A stretch of 64,000 nucleotides of DNA, taken from NCBI GenBank assembly GCA_964019135.1, contig OZ025248.1:32605670-32669669 (forward strand), written 5' to 3'. Both the position numbers and the translations under genes were made by a program. Below, piece by piece: positions 13,601 to 28,600 of this stretch. A model generated the notes under the pieces. That model worked only from the letters and a program-made list of their open reading frames with translations. It searched no databases and was not told where the DNA came from. This DNA is from Arenicola marina. Its lineage: Eukaryota; Annelida; Polychaeta; Arenicolidae. The number at the start of each line of letters is the position of its first letter. Positions within the stretch are counted from its first letter, which is position 1.

Positions 13601-16600
13601 CCTGGTTCTCCCGTTGTAGCGTCTGGAGCTGATCCGCGGAAACCACGCCGGGCGCCTTCTTCAACTGCTCGTTCTCGGCCTGACACCGCTCGATGACCTT
13701 CTTCAGCAGCGCCACCGTCTTCTCCAGCTCCCGAACAGACTTGCCGCTGTCGCCGATCTACAACACAAACGCACTGAGCTGGTTGCTTGTACAATAAACC
13801 CAAGATGGAGGCGCCAGGGCGCGCGCCCACGACCTGTTGATATGCATGCAGCTTAACAGCTAAAAACCGCTGAGGAGACCTGTTGGGTGTTTAGACCACT
13901 GGTGTGTGCCGGGAGGCTAACCTGGACCAGGAGACGTCCCGGGACAATGAGATGGGGCTGGATGAAGATGTTACAGACGCAGGTGGCAGGGCGCGAACTC
14001 ACGACCTGCTGATTTGTTGCTCAACGGTGAGCCGTTGAATAGATTGAATAGACTTATTAATATATACGTTTGGAAAAACCACCATTCTTAGTTGTAGTTT
14101 GGGGAAGGGTCAATGAACAGACGATCCATGTCTCCGAGAGTAACCCTTTGGTCTTTGCGACGAGAACCACTTAACTTTACCTTTTACAAATATACATTTG
14201 CACGGATGGTATTCGAACCACGCGCCGGCCGCTTGGGCTGGCGTAGCAGAGCACATTCGTTATACTGAACGTGATACCTGGCCACGTGAGTCACATTACT
14301 GCCCTGCTGACCAGCCGTGGAGCACGGCCTCACGCTGGCGCCTGACGCTGGCCAGCCGTGGAGCACGGCCAGACGCTGGCCAGCCTTGGTGCACGGCCTC
14401 ACGCTGACCAGCCGTGGAGCACGGCCTGACGCTGGCCAGCCATGGAACACGGCCTCACGCTGGCCAGCCTTGGAGCACGGCCTCACGCTGACCAGCCGTG
14501 GAGCACGGCCTCACGCTGGGCAGCCGTGGAGCACGGCCTCACGCTGGCGCCTCACGCTGGCCAGCCGTGGAGCACGGCCTGACACTGGCCAGCCGTGGAG
14601 CACGGCCTGACACTGGCCAGCCGTGGAGCACGGCCTGATACTGGCCAGCCGTGGAGCACGGCCTGTCGCTGGCGCCTCCCGCTGGCCAGCCTTGGAGCAC
14701 GGCCTGACACTGGCCAGCCGTGGAGCACGGCATCACGCTGGCCAGCCTTGGAGCACGGCCTGACACTGGCCAGCCGTGGATCACGGCCTCACGCTGGCCA
14801 GCCTTGGAGCACGGCCTCACGCTGGCCAGCCGTGGAGCACGGCCTCACGCTGGCCAGCCGTGGAGCACGGCCTCACGCTGGCCGGCCGTGGAGCACTGCC
14901 TCACGCTGGCCAGCCGTGGAGCACGGCCGGACGCTGGCCAGCCTTGGAGCACGGCCTGACACTGGCCAGCCGTAGAGCACGGCCTCACGCTGGCCAGCCT
15001 TGGAGCACGGCCTGACACTGGCCAGCCGTGGAGAACGGCCTGATACTGGCCAGCCGTGGAGCACGGCCCTGACGCTGGCCGGCTGTGGAGCACGGCCTCA
15101 CGCTGGCCAGCCGTGGAGCACGGCCTCACGCTGGCCGGCCGTGGAGCACTGCCTCACGCTGGCCAGCCGTGGAGCACGGCCGGACGCTGGCCAGCCTTGG
15201 AGCACGGCCTGACACTGGCCAGCCGTGGAGCACGGCCTCACGCTGGCCAGCCTTGGAGCACGGCCTGACACTGGCCAGCCGTGGAGAACGGCCTGATACT
15301 GGCCAGCCGTGGAGCACGGCCCTGACGCTGGCCGGCTGTGGAGCACGGCCTCACGCTGGCCAGCCGTGGAGCACGGCCGGACGCTGGCCAGCCGTGGAGA
15401 ACGGCCTGATGCTGGCCAGCCGTGGAGCACGGCCTGACGCTGGTCAGCCGTACAGCACGGCCTCACGCTGGCCAGCCGCCGTGGAGCTGACCAGCTGTGG
15501 AGCACGGCCTCACGCTGGCCAGCCTTGGTGCACGGCCTCACGCTGGCGCCTCACGCTGGCCAGCCTTGGTGCACGGCCTCACGCTGGCGCCTCACGCTGG
15601 CCAGCCGTGGGGCACGGCCGGACGCTGGCCAGCCTTGGAGCACGGCCTGACTCTGGCCAGCCGTGGAGCACGGCCTTTGGGGAAGGGTCAATGAACAGAC
15701 GATCCATGTCTCCGAGAGTAACCCTTTGGTCTTTGCGACGAGAACCACTTAACTTTACCTTTTACAAATATACATTTGCACGGATGGTATTCGAACCACG
15801 CGCCGGCCGCTTGGGCTGGCGTAGCAGAGCACATTCGTTATACTGAACGTGATACCTGGCCACGTGAGTCACATTACTGCCCTGCTGACCAGCCGTGGAG
15901 CACGGCCTCACGCTGGCGCCTGACGCTGGCCAGCCGTGGAGCACGGCCTGACGCTGGCCAGCCTTGGTGCACGGCCTCACGCTGACCAGCCGTGGAGCAC
16001 GGCCTGACGCTGGCCAGCCATGGAACACGGCCTCACGCTGGCCAGCCTTGGAGCACGGCCTCACGCTGACCAGCCGTGGAGCACGGCCTCACGCTGGGCA
16101 GCCGTGGAGCACGGCCTCACGCTGGCGCCTCACGCTGGCCAGCCGTGGAGCACGGCCTGACACTGGCCAGCCGTGGAGCACGGCCTGACACTGGCCAGCC
16201 GTGGAGCACGGCCTGATACTGGCCAGCCGTGGAGCACGGCCTGTCGCTGGCGCCTCCCGCTGGCCAGCCTTGGAGCACGGCCTGACACTGGCCAGCCGTG
16301 GAGCACGGCATCACGCTGGCCAGCCTTGGAGCACGGCCTGACACTGGCCAGCCGTGGATCACGGCCTCACGCTGGCCAGCCTTGGAGCACGGCCTCACGC
16401 TGGCCAGCCGTGGAGCACGGCCTCACGCTGGCCAGCCGTGGAGCACGGCCTCACGCTGGCCGGCCGTGGAGCACTGCCTCACGCTGGCCAGCCGTGGAGC
16501 ACGGCCGGACGCTGGCCAGCCTTGGAGCACGGCCTGACACTGGCCAGCCGTAGAGCACGGCCTCACGCTGGCCAGCCTTGGAGCACGGCCTGACACTGGC

Positions 16601-19600
16601 CAGCCGTGGAGAACGGCCTGATACTGGCCAGCCGTGGAGCACGGCCCTGACGCTGGCCGGCTGTGGAGCACGGCCTCACGCTGGCCAGCCGTGGAGCACG
16701 GCCTCACGCTGGCCGGCCGTGGAGCACTGCCTCACGCTGGCCAGCCGTGGAGCACGGCCGGACGCTGGCCAGCCTTGGAGCACGGCCTGACACTGGCCAG
16801 CCGTGGAGCACGGCCTCACGCTGGCCAGCCTTGGAGCACGGCCTGACACTGGCCAGCAGTGGAGAACGGCCTGATACTGGCCAGCCGTGGAGCACGGCCC
16901 TGACGCTGGCCGGCTGTGGAGCACGGCCTCACGCTGGCCAGCCGTGGAGCACGGCCGGACGCTGGCCAGCCGTGGAGAACGGCCTGATGCTGGCCAGCCG
17001 TGGAGCACGGCCTGACGCTGGTCAGCCGTACAGCACGGCCTCACGCTGGCCAGCCGCCGTGGAGCTGACCAGCTGTGGAGCACGGCCTCACGCTGGCCAG
17101 CCTTGGTGCACGGCCTCACGCTGGCGCCTCACGCTGGCCAGCCTTGGTGCACGGCCTCACGCTGGCGCCTCACGCTGGCCAGCCGTGGGGCACGGCCGGA
17201 CGCTGGCCAGCCTTGGAGCACGGCCTGACACTGGCCAGCCGTGGAGCACGGCCTCACGCTGGCCAGCCTTGGAGCACGGCCTGACACTGGCCAGCCGTGG
17301 AGAACGGCCTGATACTGGCCAGCCGTGGAGCACGGCCCTGACGCTGGCCGGCTGTGGAGCACGGCCTCACGCTGGCCAGCCGTGGAGCACGGCCTCACGC
17401 TGGCCGGCCGTGGAGCACTGCCTCACGCTGGCCAGCCGTGGAGCACGGCCGCACGCTGGCCAGCCTTGGAGCACGGCCTGACACTGGCCAGCCGTGGAGC
17501 ACGGCCTCACGCTGGCCAGCCTTGGAGCACGGCCTGACACTGGCCAGCCGTGGAGAACGGCCTGATACTGGCCAGCCGTGGAGCACGGCCCTGACGCTGG
17601 CCGGCTGTGGAGCACGGCCTCACGCTGGCCAGCCGTGGAGCACGGCCGGACGCTGGCCAGCCGTGGAGAACGGCCTGATGCTGGCCAGCCTTGGTGCACG
17701 GCCTCACGCTGGCGCCTCACGCTGGCCAGCCTTGGTGCACGGCCTCACGCTGGCCAGCTGTGGGGCACGGCCTCACGCTGGCCAGCCTCACGCTGGCCAG
17801 CCGTGGAGCACGGCCTCACGCTGGCGCCTCACGCTGACCAGCCGTGGAGCACGGCCTCACGCTGGCCAGCCTCACGCTGGCCAGCCGTGGAGCACGGCCT
17901 CACGCTGGCGCCTCACGCTGGCAAGCCGTGGAGCACGGTCTGACGCTGGCGCCTCACGCTGGCAAGCCGTGGAGCACGGCCTGACGCTGGCGCCTCACGC
18001 TGGCCAGCCGTGGAGCACGGCCTGACGCTGGCGCCTCACGCTGGCCAGCCGTGGAGCACGGCCTGACGCTGGCCAGCCTTGGTGCACGGCCTCACGCTGA
18101 CCAGCCGTGGAGCACGGCCTCACGCTGGCCAGCCGTGGAGCACGGCCGGACGCTGGCGAGCCTTGGAGCACGACCTGACACTGGCCAGCCGTGGAGCACG
18201 GCCTCACGCTGGCCAGCCTTGGAGCACGGCCTGACACTGGCCAGCCGTGGAGAACGGCCGGATGCTGGCCAGCCGCCGTGGAGCTGACCAGCTGTGGAGC
18301 ACGGCCTCACGCTGGCCAGCCTTGGTGCACGGCCTCACGCTGGCGCCTCACGCTGGCCAGCCTTGGTGCACGGCCTCACGCTGGCGCCTCACGCTGGCAA
18401 GCCGTGGAGCACGGCCTCACGCTGGCGCCTCACGCTGGCCAGCCGTGGAGCACGGCCTGACGCTGGCGCCTCACGCTGGCCAGCCGTGGAGCACGGCCTG
18501 ACGCTGGCGCCTGACGCTGGCAAGCCGTGGAGCACGGCCTCACGCTGGCGCCTCACGCTGGCCAGCCGTGGAGCACGGCCTGACGCTGGCGCCTCACGCT
18601 GGCCAGCCGTGGAGCACGGCCTGACGCTGGCCAGCCTTGGTGCACGGCCTCACGCTGACCAGCCGTGGAGCACGGCCTCACGCTGGCCAGCGATGGAGCA
18701 CGGCCTCACGCTGGCCAGCCTTGGATCACGGCCTCACGCTTACCAGCCGTGGAGCACGGCCTCACGCTGGGCAGCCGTGAAGCACGGCCTCACGCTGGCG
18801 CCTCACGCTGGCCAGCCGTGGAGCACGGCCTGACACTGGCCAGCCGTGGAGCACGGCCTGACACTGGCCAGCCGTGGAGCACGGCCTGACGCTGGCGCCT
18901 CCCGCTGGCCAGCCTTGGAGCACGGCCTGACACTGGCCAGCCGTGGAGCACGGCCTCACGCTGGCCAGCCTTGGAGCACGGCCTGACACTGGCCAGCCGT
19001 GGAGAACGGCCTGATGCTGGCCAGCCGTGGAGCACGGCCTCACGCTGGCCGGCCGTGGAGCACGGCCTCACGCTGGCCAGCCGTGGATCACGGCCTCACG
19101 CTGGCCAGCCGTGCAGCACGGCCTCACGCTGGCCGGCCGTGGAGCACGGCCTCACGCTGGCCAGCCGTGGATCACGGCCTCACGCTGGCCAGCCGTGGAG
19201 AACGGCCTGACACTGGCCAGCCGTGGAGCCCGGCCTCACGCTGGCCAGCCGTGGAGCACGGCCTCACGCTGGCCGGCCGTGGAGCACGGTCTCACGCTGG
19301 CCAGCCGTGGAGCACGGCCGGACGCTGGCGAGCCTTGGAGCACGGCCTGACACTGGCCAGCCGTGGAGCACGGCCTCACGCTGGCCAGCCTTGGAGCACG
19401 GCCTGACACTGGCCAGCCGTGGAGAACGGCCGGATGCTGGCCAGCCGTGCAGCACGGCCCTGACGCTGGCCGGCTGTGGAGCACGGCCTCACGCTGGCCA
19501 GCCGTGGAGCACGGCCGGACGCTGGCCAGCCGTGGAGAACGGCCTGATGCTGGCCAGCCGTGGAGCACGGCCTGACGCTGGTCAGCCGTACAGCACGGCC

Positions 19601-22600
19601 TCACGCTGGCCAGCCGCCGTGGAGCACGGCCTCACGCTGGCCAGCTTTGGAGCACGGCTTCACGCTGACCAGCCGTGGAGCACGGCCTCACGCTGGCTAG
19701 CCGTGGAGCACGGCCTCATGCTGGCCAGCCTTGGAGCACGGCCTGACGCTGACCAGCCGTGGAGCACGGCCTGACGCTGGCCAGCCGTGGAGCACGGCCT
19801 CACGCTGGCCAGCCGTGGAGCACGGCCTCACGCTGGCCGGACGTGAGTTGAGGACGTGAGTTGAGGACGTGAGTTGAGGACGTGAGTTGGGGACGTGAGT
19901 TGAGGACGTGAGTTGAGGACGTGAGTTGAGGACGTGAGTTGAGGACGTGAGTTGGGGACGTGAGTTGAGGACGTGAGTTGAGGACGTGAGTTGAGGACGT
20001 GAGTTGAGGACGTGGGTTGGGGACGTGAGTTGGAGACGTGAGTTGGGGACGTGAGTTGGGGACGTGAGTTGGGGACGTGAGTTGGGGAGGTGAGTTGAGG
20101 AGGTGAGTTGGGGATGTGAGTTGAGGATGTGAGTTGAGGACGTGAGTTGAGGACGTGAGTTGGGGACGTGAGTTGAGGACGTGAGTTGAGGACGTGAGTT
20201 GAGGACGTGAGTTGGGGACGTGAGTTGGGGACGTGAGTTGGAGACGTGAGTTGGGGACGTGAGTTGAGGACGTGAGTTGAGGACGTGAGTTGGGGACGTG
20301 AGTTGGGGAGGTGAGTTGGGGACGTTAATTGGAGACGTCAGTTGTGGATGTCAGTTGGTGATGTCGGCTAGAGACGTCGTGATACGAGTGCCTGTAAAAC
20401 GAGCTCTACAGTAATAAGGCCCCAAGGTCATTGGCAGGAGACAACAGGTGAGCCGCTGGGGAGGTGGTGAGATGGAGACATTCACATATACATGTGAGAT
20501 GATGGCTCAGGAAGTGCGTGTACTATATTAATGGGTTGTTGCGGGTGGGGGTGGGTGGTGGTGGGGGGGGGGGGGCTCAGACATAGGGATTCTACGAGGG
20601 AGTCCGTTGTAACGGGTGGTGTCGTGAGTGGGTGAGTGGCTAGGGCATGAGTATTCTGATCGAGTAGGATAGAGGGGCACGGGGTTCGGGCGGGGTGGGG
20701 GGAGTGGGGTAAGCGGATGGGCGTGGCGGTGTATGTGATACCACCGAGGAGCGGGGAGTGGCGTGACGTGGCGGGTCGGAATATGGCTGTCCTGTGTCTC
20801 CTTAGCTTAATGAGACATAACCTTTGACCCGCGTCGTGTGTCGAGTCCATCCCCCACAAGTCCCCAGAGGTAAGTGCGTCGGACACTCGCCCGACCCGCG
20901 ACCTCTATCATATATTAATAGTAAGATTCCAGCATTAATTCCGTCGGACAGATGCCACACGACGCTATCGCTCAGCCGAGCACGCCGGGGGATTACTGCA
21001 CGTCACTTGCTGCCCCACCCCACGCCATACATCGCCATTAGTGCGGTCACGTGTCTTTATGGGGTAATGGTGGACGGAGACTTGTTACGTCACAACGGGC
21101 CATTGGGTTTCGTGCTTATCTTTCAGTTACAGTTGTAGTGAGCGGGGTTCTCACACCAACACAGGTAGCCAATATTAATAGGGCGGAGGGGGCGGGAGTT
21201 TTGATCATCAATATGTTCTTGCGATTTTAATCTCTGTCATACGGCTATCCGCATGGTCTGGTTGTTAGCGCGTTCCAGGGAACTTGGGTTAGACGTGCCG
21301 GGCTCTGGCAGTGGGTTCGCACCCCCACTGTGCGAATGTCTTATGTTCGTACAGGACAAAGAAAACGGCAGGGCGTTGGCCCTCAGATAGAGCTCCTTCT
21401 CACTACCTTGACCCTCGCGTTCGCGTTCCGTTTCGCTAAAACACGACACGAACCGACTCCCGTGCGCACCAGCAGAGTAGCGTGCCTCACTGTGGCGCCC
21501 ACAGCTATCTGCGTTTTCAAAGTAATATGACTCCATTAGCTTTTATCTCGCCTATCTTTTTTTCACCTAATTCACGCCCACCACTATTTTTTTTTTAATA
21601 ATAATGTCGGCCTCATAACCTGAAAATAGGACCTTTTTTAGCGTGTTTTTTCTTTCGGTGATGGGGGCGGCGAAATAAATGAGCCGTCTAAGCTGGCGTC
21701 ACGCAACGCAATAGTATTTCGTATTTTATGAATCGAGGAACACAGTTGACACTATTATTGGGATCATGCTATGCATAAAGCTTTGATTGCATCGTTTATA
21801 TTTGTACAATAGTCCCCGTTAATAACCACTAAAGCGCGTATAGCATTCAGCACATACTTGCTGAATTATACGTGAGTCGTGCTGAAAACTATGGTTCATC
21901 ATAAAATACACGTTAACTTTGTTTAATCTGTAAAATGTGTTGCTGTAAAATACACGTTGTTGCTGCAAAATACAGGTTCTATCTGTACAATACACGTTGT
22001 TTCTGTAAAATACACGCCTCTTTTTGTTAAATACACATCTGTTTCTGTGAAATAAACGTTGGCTCTGTAAAATAACGTCTGTCTCTGTAAAATACACGTC
22101 TGTCTCTGTAAAATAACGTCTGTCTCTGTAAAATACGTCTCTTTTTGTTATCTACAGATCTGTTTTTGTCAAATACACGTCTGTTTCTGTAAAATACACG
22201 TCTCTTTTTGTTAAATACACATCTGTTTCTGTCAAATACACGTCTGTAAAATACAAGCCTGTCTCTGTCAAATACACGTCTGTCTCGGTAAAATACACAT
22301 CTGTTTCTGTCACGTCTGTCTGTAAAATACACGTCTGTCTCTGTAAAATACACGTCTGTCTCAGTAAAATACAATTCTGTCTCTGTAAAATACACGTCTG
22401 TCTCTTTAAAATACACGTCTGTCTGTAAAATACACGTTGTCTCAGTAAAATACACGTCTGTCTCTGTAAAATACACGTCTGTCTCTTTAAAATACACGTC
22501 TGTCTCTTTAAAATACACGTTTGTCTCTGTAAAATACACGTCTGTCTCTTTAAAATACACGTCTGTCTCTTTAAAATACACGTTTGTCTCTGTAAAATAC

Positions 22601-25600
22601 ACGTCTGTCTCAGTAAAATACACGTCTGTCTCTTTAAAATACACGTCTGTCTCTTTAAAATACACGTCTGCTTCTGTAAAATACAAGTATTTTTTTGTTA
22701 ACTACACATCTGTTTCTGTAAAATAAACGTTGGTTCTTTAAAATATACGTTGGTTCTGTCAAATATACGTCTGTCTCTGTCAAATACACGTCTTTTTTTG
22801 TTAAATACACATCTGTTTCTGTAAAATACACGTTGGTTCTGTAAAATACACGTTGGTTCTGTCAAATACACGTCTGTCTGTAAAATACACGTCTGTTTCT
22901 ATTAAATGCACTTTCTGTATAAATCTTCCTGCGACACACACGTGTTTCTAAAACAAATCGTGTTACAATACCACGTCGTCCTCCAAGACACAAATATACA
23001 TTTGAAGGAACGAAATTATGTCATCATCGGACACTGTCACATGAATATCTGATATCACACCCCCCCTCCCCCTCCCACACACATACGCCTCCTCTCCAGT
23101 AACAGACAATCGTCCAGGCGGTCTGTCCTCGTCCATGTCCCCCACCCTCCTTCACCCCTGGAAGTCGCGAGCAGGATACTGAACCGTTAAGCCACCAGAT
23201 TAGATTCCCAGGCAGAGGCATCCATTATGTAATATAGCAAAACCCAAGAAAAAAATCTGATCATTCAGCAGCGTTGGGGCTCTAACTCAATGACCTATAA
23301 CAAAAAAAAAAACTACATGAGGGAAATAACACAAAACGACGGAAAATATTATCATAGCTCAAAGGCGGAGTTGAGAAGGCCGCAGGAGAAACGCCGAGGA
23401 GGTAAGGCACGCAGACTGGAAACGGCGCGCACGTGGCCGGCTGGGCGGAAACTCGAGCCCACCACCGTACAGGGACAGACAGCCAGTTAACCTGTCGCAC
23501 GCCTCGCCTGAAAGGCCCTCCTGTTAGGCGAGGCAGGGGGGGGGGGGGGGGGAGGCGAGTCCGTAGGTGCACGTGTGGCTTTACTAATAACGTGAAGAGA
23601 CACCCCTCCCGTCGCTGGCCATGAGGGGGTGAAAGCGGGGGCGGGGTGGATGGGATGGGGGTGGAGGTTTAGGCGGGGTTGATGGGGGTGGGCGGTTGGT
23701 GGTCGGGGCGGGGTGGATAGGGTGGCGGGGGGAAGTGGGGGCGGGGTGGATAGGGTGGCGGGGGGAGGTGGGGGCGGGGTGGATAGGATGGGACGGCGGC
23801 GGGCGGTGGGCGGAGGGTCGCAAGGAGCTGACCAGCAAGCCCCATTGCGCCCACTAATACTAATTATTTGACCGTTAACATTTATTTAACACCGAAATGA
23901 TGCGGAGGCGGCCGAGCACAGAGATAGATGGTAATGCGCGGGTGATTCAGTGATTACCTCAATACAACACCAACCGGTGACCGTACGCCTTAAGACAAAA
24001 AGTCGCTCATACTGCAATTCTTGTCCTGGGAAGCGTAACTGTTGTATTTACTATGATAGGCTTTTATTGCATAAATACGTAATGCGTACGAGACAACAGT
24101 GCAGGTTGGTAACGCTACTTTTTATATATATATTATGCCAAACCGGTGCATTCGGTGTAGGACAATACGGCTTTCTGCGTAGTACGTCATCTGTGTATTA
24201 CGTCATAAAATTCAGGCATTCTTGTCGACGTTGCCCTTTTAACATTCTATGATATGACTCATTCATTCTCATTAAGTACATCAGGTGATGTGTCCAGTAA
24301 ATATGAACAAAATTTTTTTATGAAGGTCATATTAAACCGTATGAACAGCTTGAAAGGGGGCTGGAAGGGGTGAATGGCGACAAGCGACACAGGCATATTG
24401 GAAAATTTGACATTCGACATTTATCCCCCAAATTCCGACACGGAGGATCTCAAAAAGCAACATCGACACAGATTTTGGAGAAAAAAAACACACGGAACAC
24501 CAAACAGCGACACGGAATGTGATGAAAAATCGACATTAGACACTGAGAATTTGAAAATTATGATGAAGACATTTTGACACAATGATACTCACTCATCAAA
24601 CACAGAACGTTTGACAAGAGGTTCTGAGAGTACAATGGATCAATCAATTAAATAGTGGAAAATAGGGTAATGCTGGCTATCACTAATTGGTCCCCACGGC
24701 ATCCACTATGTGACTGACGCACTAACCATGCAATGCCTGTAAGAAGCACCCACCCTACTCCTACATCTCTTCTGACGAACACGAGCATGAGAGAACGGAG
24801 TACAGAGGGGACGGGTAGTCTAATATACATATCACAGAGATACATAAAGAGTTAGTTTGCTCGCTTGAGGAGGACGCCTTGACCCGCGAGGTCCCATCGC
24901 GCCACTATACACCAAGATCAAGGTCGTCATGGAGAGATACTCCAGGGGGAGTAACCTGGCCCCCCCCCCCCCTCCCGCCCGCCCGTCTCCTCCGCCCGCC
25001 CCGTTACTCCGTGCGAAGGACATGGGTTATGTACCCGGCACAAACAAAAGCCGGGCCTAGGACTATATATTGGGATAATGAAGTGAAAGATAGGTGATAT
25101 ACGCGGGCCTATGGGTTAAGATGCGGCGGCCGACACGTATAGGGCGGGATAGAGAGCTGCATTATGAGTTACGAGCGAGTGGGCCACCGCGGGAGTCCGC
25201 CGGGGGATCCCGCGCAAAGCCCCCCGGGCGACGGGTGTCGCATGATGAGGTCGCGGAGGGGAGGCGGCATGGACTCTCGGCGGAGTGATACTTACCTACG
25301 CCGCTGGGTGAGGGGGTCAGGGAGTGGAGTGAGGGGGGGGGGGGGTGGTGATACTTACCTACGCCGCTGGGTGAGGGGGTCAGGGAGTGGAGTGAGGGGG
25401 GGGGTGGGGTTGGTGATACTTACCCACCCCACTGAGTGAGGTGGTCAGGGAGGGTGGGGGGTAATACTTACCCCACTGAGTGAGGTGGCCTGGGAGGGGG
25501 TGATACCCCACTGGGTAAAGTGGTCAGGGAGTGGGGTGATACAGCACTGGGTAAGGTGGTGAGGGAGGGGGGAGGGGAGAGTAAGGCGGCAAGGGGAGGC

Positions 25601-28600
25601 AGGGGAGAGCGGGGCGGCAGGGGGAAGGGGGAGGGCAAGGGCTTAGCGGCCGACAACAGGGCATCAGTACAATCGCTAGGGGGCGCTACGGCGCTAGTGT
25701 TGGAATGAAATCTTCTGTCGACGGGGGAAGCGCAGCAAAGATATGTTCGGCGATCCACGGGGGTGGAGCAGTATTAATATATATGGGGGTGGAGGAGGCG
25801 GGGGAAGGAGGGCGGGGAGAGGGAGTAGGCGGAAGGAAGGGAGACGCTGACGCAAGCTGTTTTCGTGCATCCGTTGACGCAACCTGTTTTCGTGCATCCG
25901 TTGACGCAACCTGTTTTCGTGCATCCGTTGAAGCAACCTGTTTTCGTGCATCCGTTGACGCAACCTGTTTTCGTGCATCCGTTGAAGCAACCTGTTTTCG
26001 TGCATCCGTTGACGCAACCTGTTTTCGTGCATCCATTGAAGCAACCTGTTTTCGTGCATCCGTGGACGCAACCTGTTTTCGTGCATCCATTGACGCAACC
26101 TGCTTTCGCACCATATTGACAAATCATGTCAAGTGATGTCATCTGCTCGCCCCTTATATATATATCAGGAACTTTACAATAATACGAAACGTTATAGACG
26201 CTGCCGGATTGTAGTGGGAGGATGTGGGCGGGACGAAGGTAGGGGGGGGGGGGGTCGGGGGGTGTCACCAAGATAACATTTCTTTGGAAAACAAGCTCTC
26301 ATATTAGCACCAAAGCCACGAAGTTGTGACTATCAAGGTGCTGGTTAAAAAGGTTCGGCTTACCCACCACACGCTGTACCAATATATACCAAACACCGAT
26401 GGTGTTCAGAGAGGTTAACGGGCTGCTTACTTACCCGTCGAATGTTTGATGAGGCTGTACTTAAGGATCCCAGCGATCGGGAACTCCCGTTCAGCTGCTG
26501 TAGCTGCTCCTTCTCCACCTTGAGAATCTCAACGTACTTCTGCAAGTCTCCTATTCTTTCCTGAAAACAAACAGAATGGTCGGTAATAAATGTTTCAGAC
26601 CGGAATATCGGAGCCAGCCGCTCTTTGAATCCATGTGCGTTTTTCTCACGAAAGGCATACCGTATAAACACAATGCTGCTATTTACTGGCCGAACCAAAG
26701 TCAATGTACATGTAACGCGTGACTGATTCCTCCACAAGGTGGCACCACTGTTCCATGTTGTTTCTACGTCATTCGGCATCACACTGTGAATCCTGACCAT
26801 CATGATTATCAGATCATATTATAATAGATAAAAATGTCGATATGGCATTCAACATAGATATTATTATTGTCAACGCTATGTCTATGCGTGGTCCGCGCTT
26901 CATTTTAACCGTGGAGACATATTCACCAGGCTATTTATAGACACGAATGGCGAGATGCTCATTTAAATATGATTTTCGAGGATGATAATTGTTGACGTGC
27001 CTCTAGTTCTTGTGAGGACAGTGAGTAAACTAGACGAGAAGGTCTTGTCTTTACAAGATGCATGTGTTACCTTTACTATATACACGAAATTGTCCTATTT
27101 TTGGCGCGCAGACGATTTAATCTTAATTTGGCAATGTTGAAGAACAGGTGAATACTGTTCAAATAAACTTTCGGTAGGCAAGATATACTGTATATAAACG
27201 TAAATTTGATATTAATTAACACTGAAGAAAACGTACACAATTGCTCAAATACATTAGTAGTCATTAAATTAGCTAGCTTACCTTCAGACGCGGAATGTCT
27301 TTCTTGGCTTGTTCAACTTCGAACCGAAGCCCCAGATTTTCTTCCGAGAGCTTGATGACTTGTTTTTGTAGAACATGTTCTTTGTCTTGCAACTCACGGA
27401 AGGCATTCAACGAGACAGTGGCCTCCTGTAACCATAGAGACGGTGTCGTGGAGACTTGGACTTCTTGTTATAGTCACTACGTTTGTAATTGATACATTGC
27501 TACAATAATTTTGCCTCCGTGAGGACAATACCGTTTGGGAGACACTAGCCTGTTTAATCACTGCTGTGTCATCACGTACAAATTAAATGAAAGTTATAAC
27601 TTTAAAATATAGCAAAAGCAGCATCGAGACGGGGAGGTCTTTGTATAGGTAATCTCTATATTGTGTTGAACCCTGTGAAGCAGTCATTTCTCCCAGATTT
27701 TCTTTCGGCTTTGTTATACCTGCAATGTCGTCATTTTTTTTCCACTTTCTTTCTATTTTGCTATTAACATAGGCGATGCAGTCACCCTTTTTAGACACTA
27801 TTTCCAATAAGTTATATCTGTGATGTTGTCATTCTCTGAGATATTATTTCCAATATGTTATACCTGTGATGCTGACATTCTTTGAGACATTCCCTGCGTC
27901 AGCTGTTCTAGTTGTTCGCTTAGGAACTTGTTCCGCAGTTGTACCTCCTCAAATGCGGCATCCTTGCCCAGGGTCAGCTGTCGCTTCAGCCGTGCCACCT
28001 ATATCACGGAGAAGTATTCAATATTCTACAACAAGTTGCTTGCTCTTTCCTTTCAGCCTGGTACCGGTTTTGTGTACTACACGAGGCAAGGAAATGAAAC
28101 TTGGGCGTTTTGGGCCACTTTTGTGGACACGAAGACTAAGCTGGGCCACGGAACCTCCAATGACGATGAAAGATAAAAGCATGAACCATGCCCCAGATTA
28201 GGCACCGGATTCGAACCCAGGACCTATTACAAAAAGGCGCGATGTTGAGCTATTTACATGCATGTATTTCGTGGTTAACCACCAGCAATCTCCGTGAATA
28301 TCAGTGAAGTGAGATCACAATCCTTCCGCCAACATCCAAAATTAAACCCAGATAACGGTCAGAAGCAAATGTTATATCATCTACTTAAATACATGACATC
28401 CCTGGATCCTACATGATGTTTGTCCTGATGGAAGCAGGACTTTTTTCCAATGGGGATGACAGTAAGAAGACCTAAATGTCGACAGATCTTGAACCTCCCG
28501 AACGCTGATTCTCAATAATATTGAAACCATAGTGGAACAGTGACCAACCTCGTCTTCTAGTTCATGGTTCTGCCGCTTGAGGTCGGCCATGTCGTGTGTC

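Noticed and set aside
14184-19774. Overlapping open frames in the 28-bp array
   Set aside because: GC-rich repeat frames on both strands with no codon structure or homology.
24374-24577. Small plus-strand gene with gacac-containing repeats
   Set aside because: Irregular low-complexity sequence, no recognised domain and no splice or promoter evidence.
25686-26271. Cys-rich repeat protein (GCTKTGCVN-like) in the 27-bp array
   Set aside because: All three minus frames and plus frames are open at once because the period is 27; nothing favours one of them.
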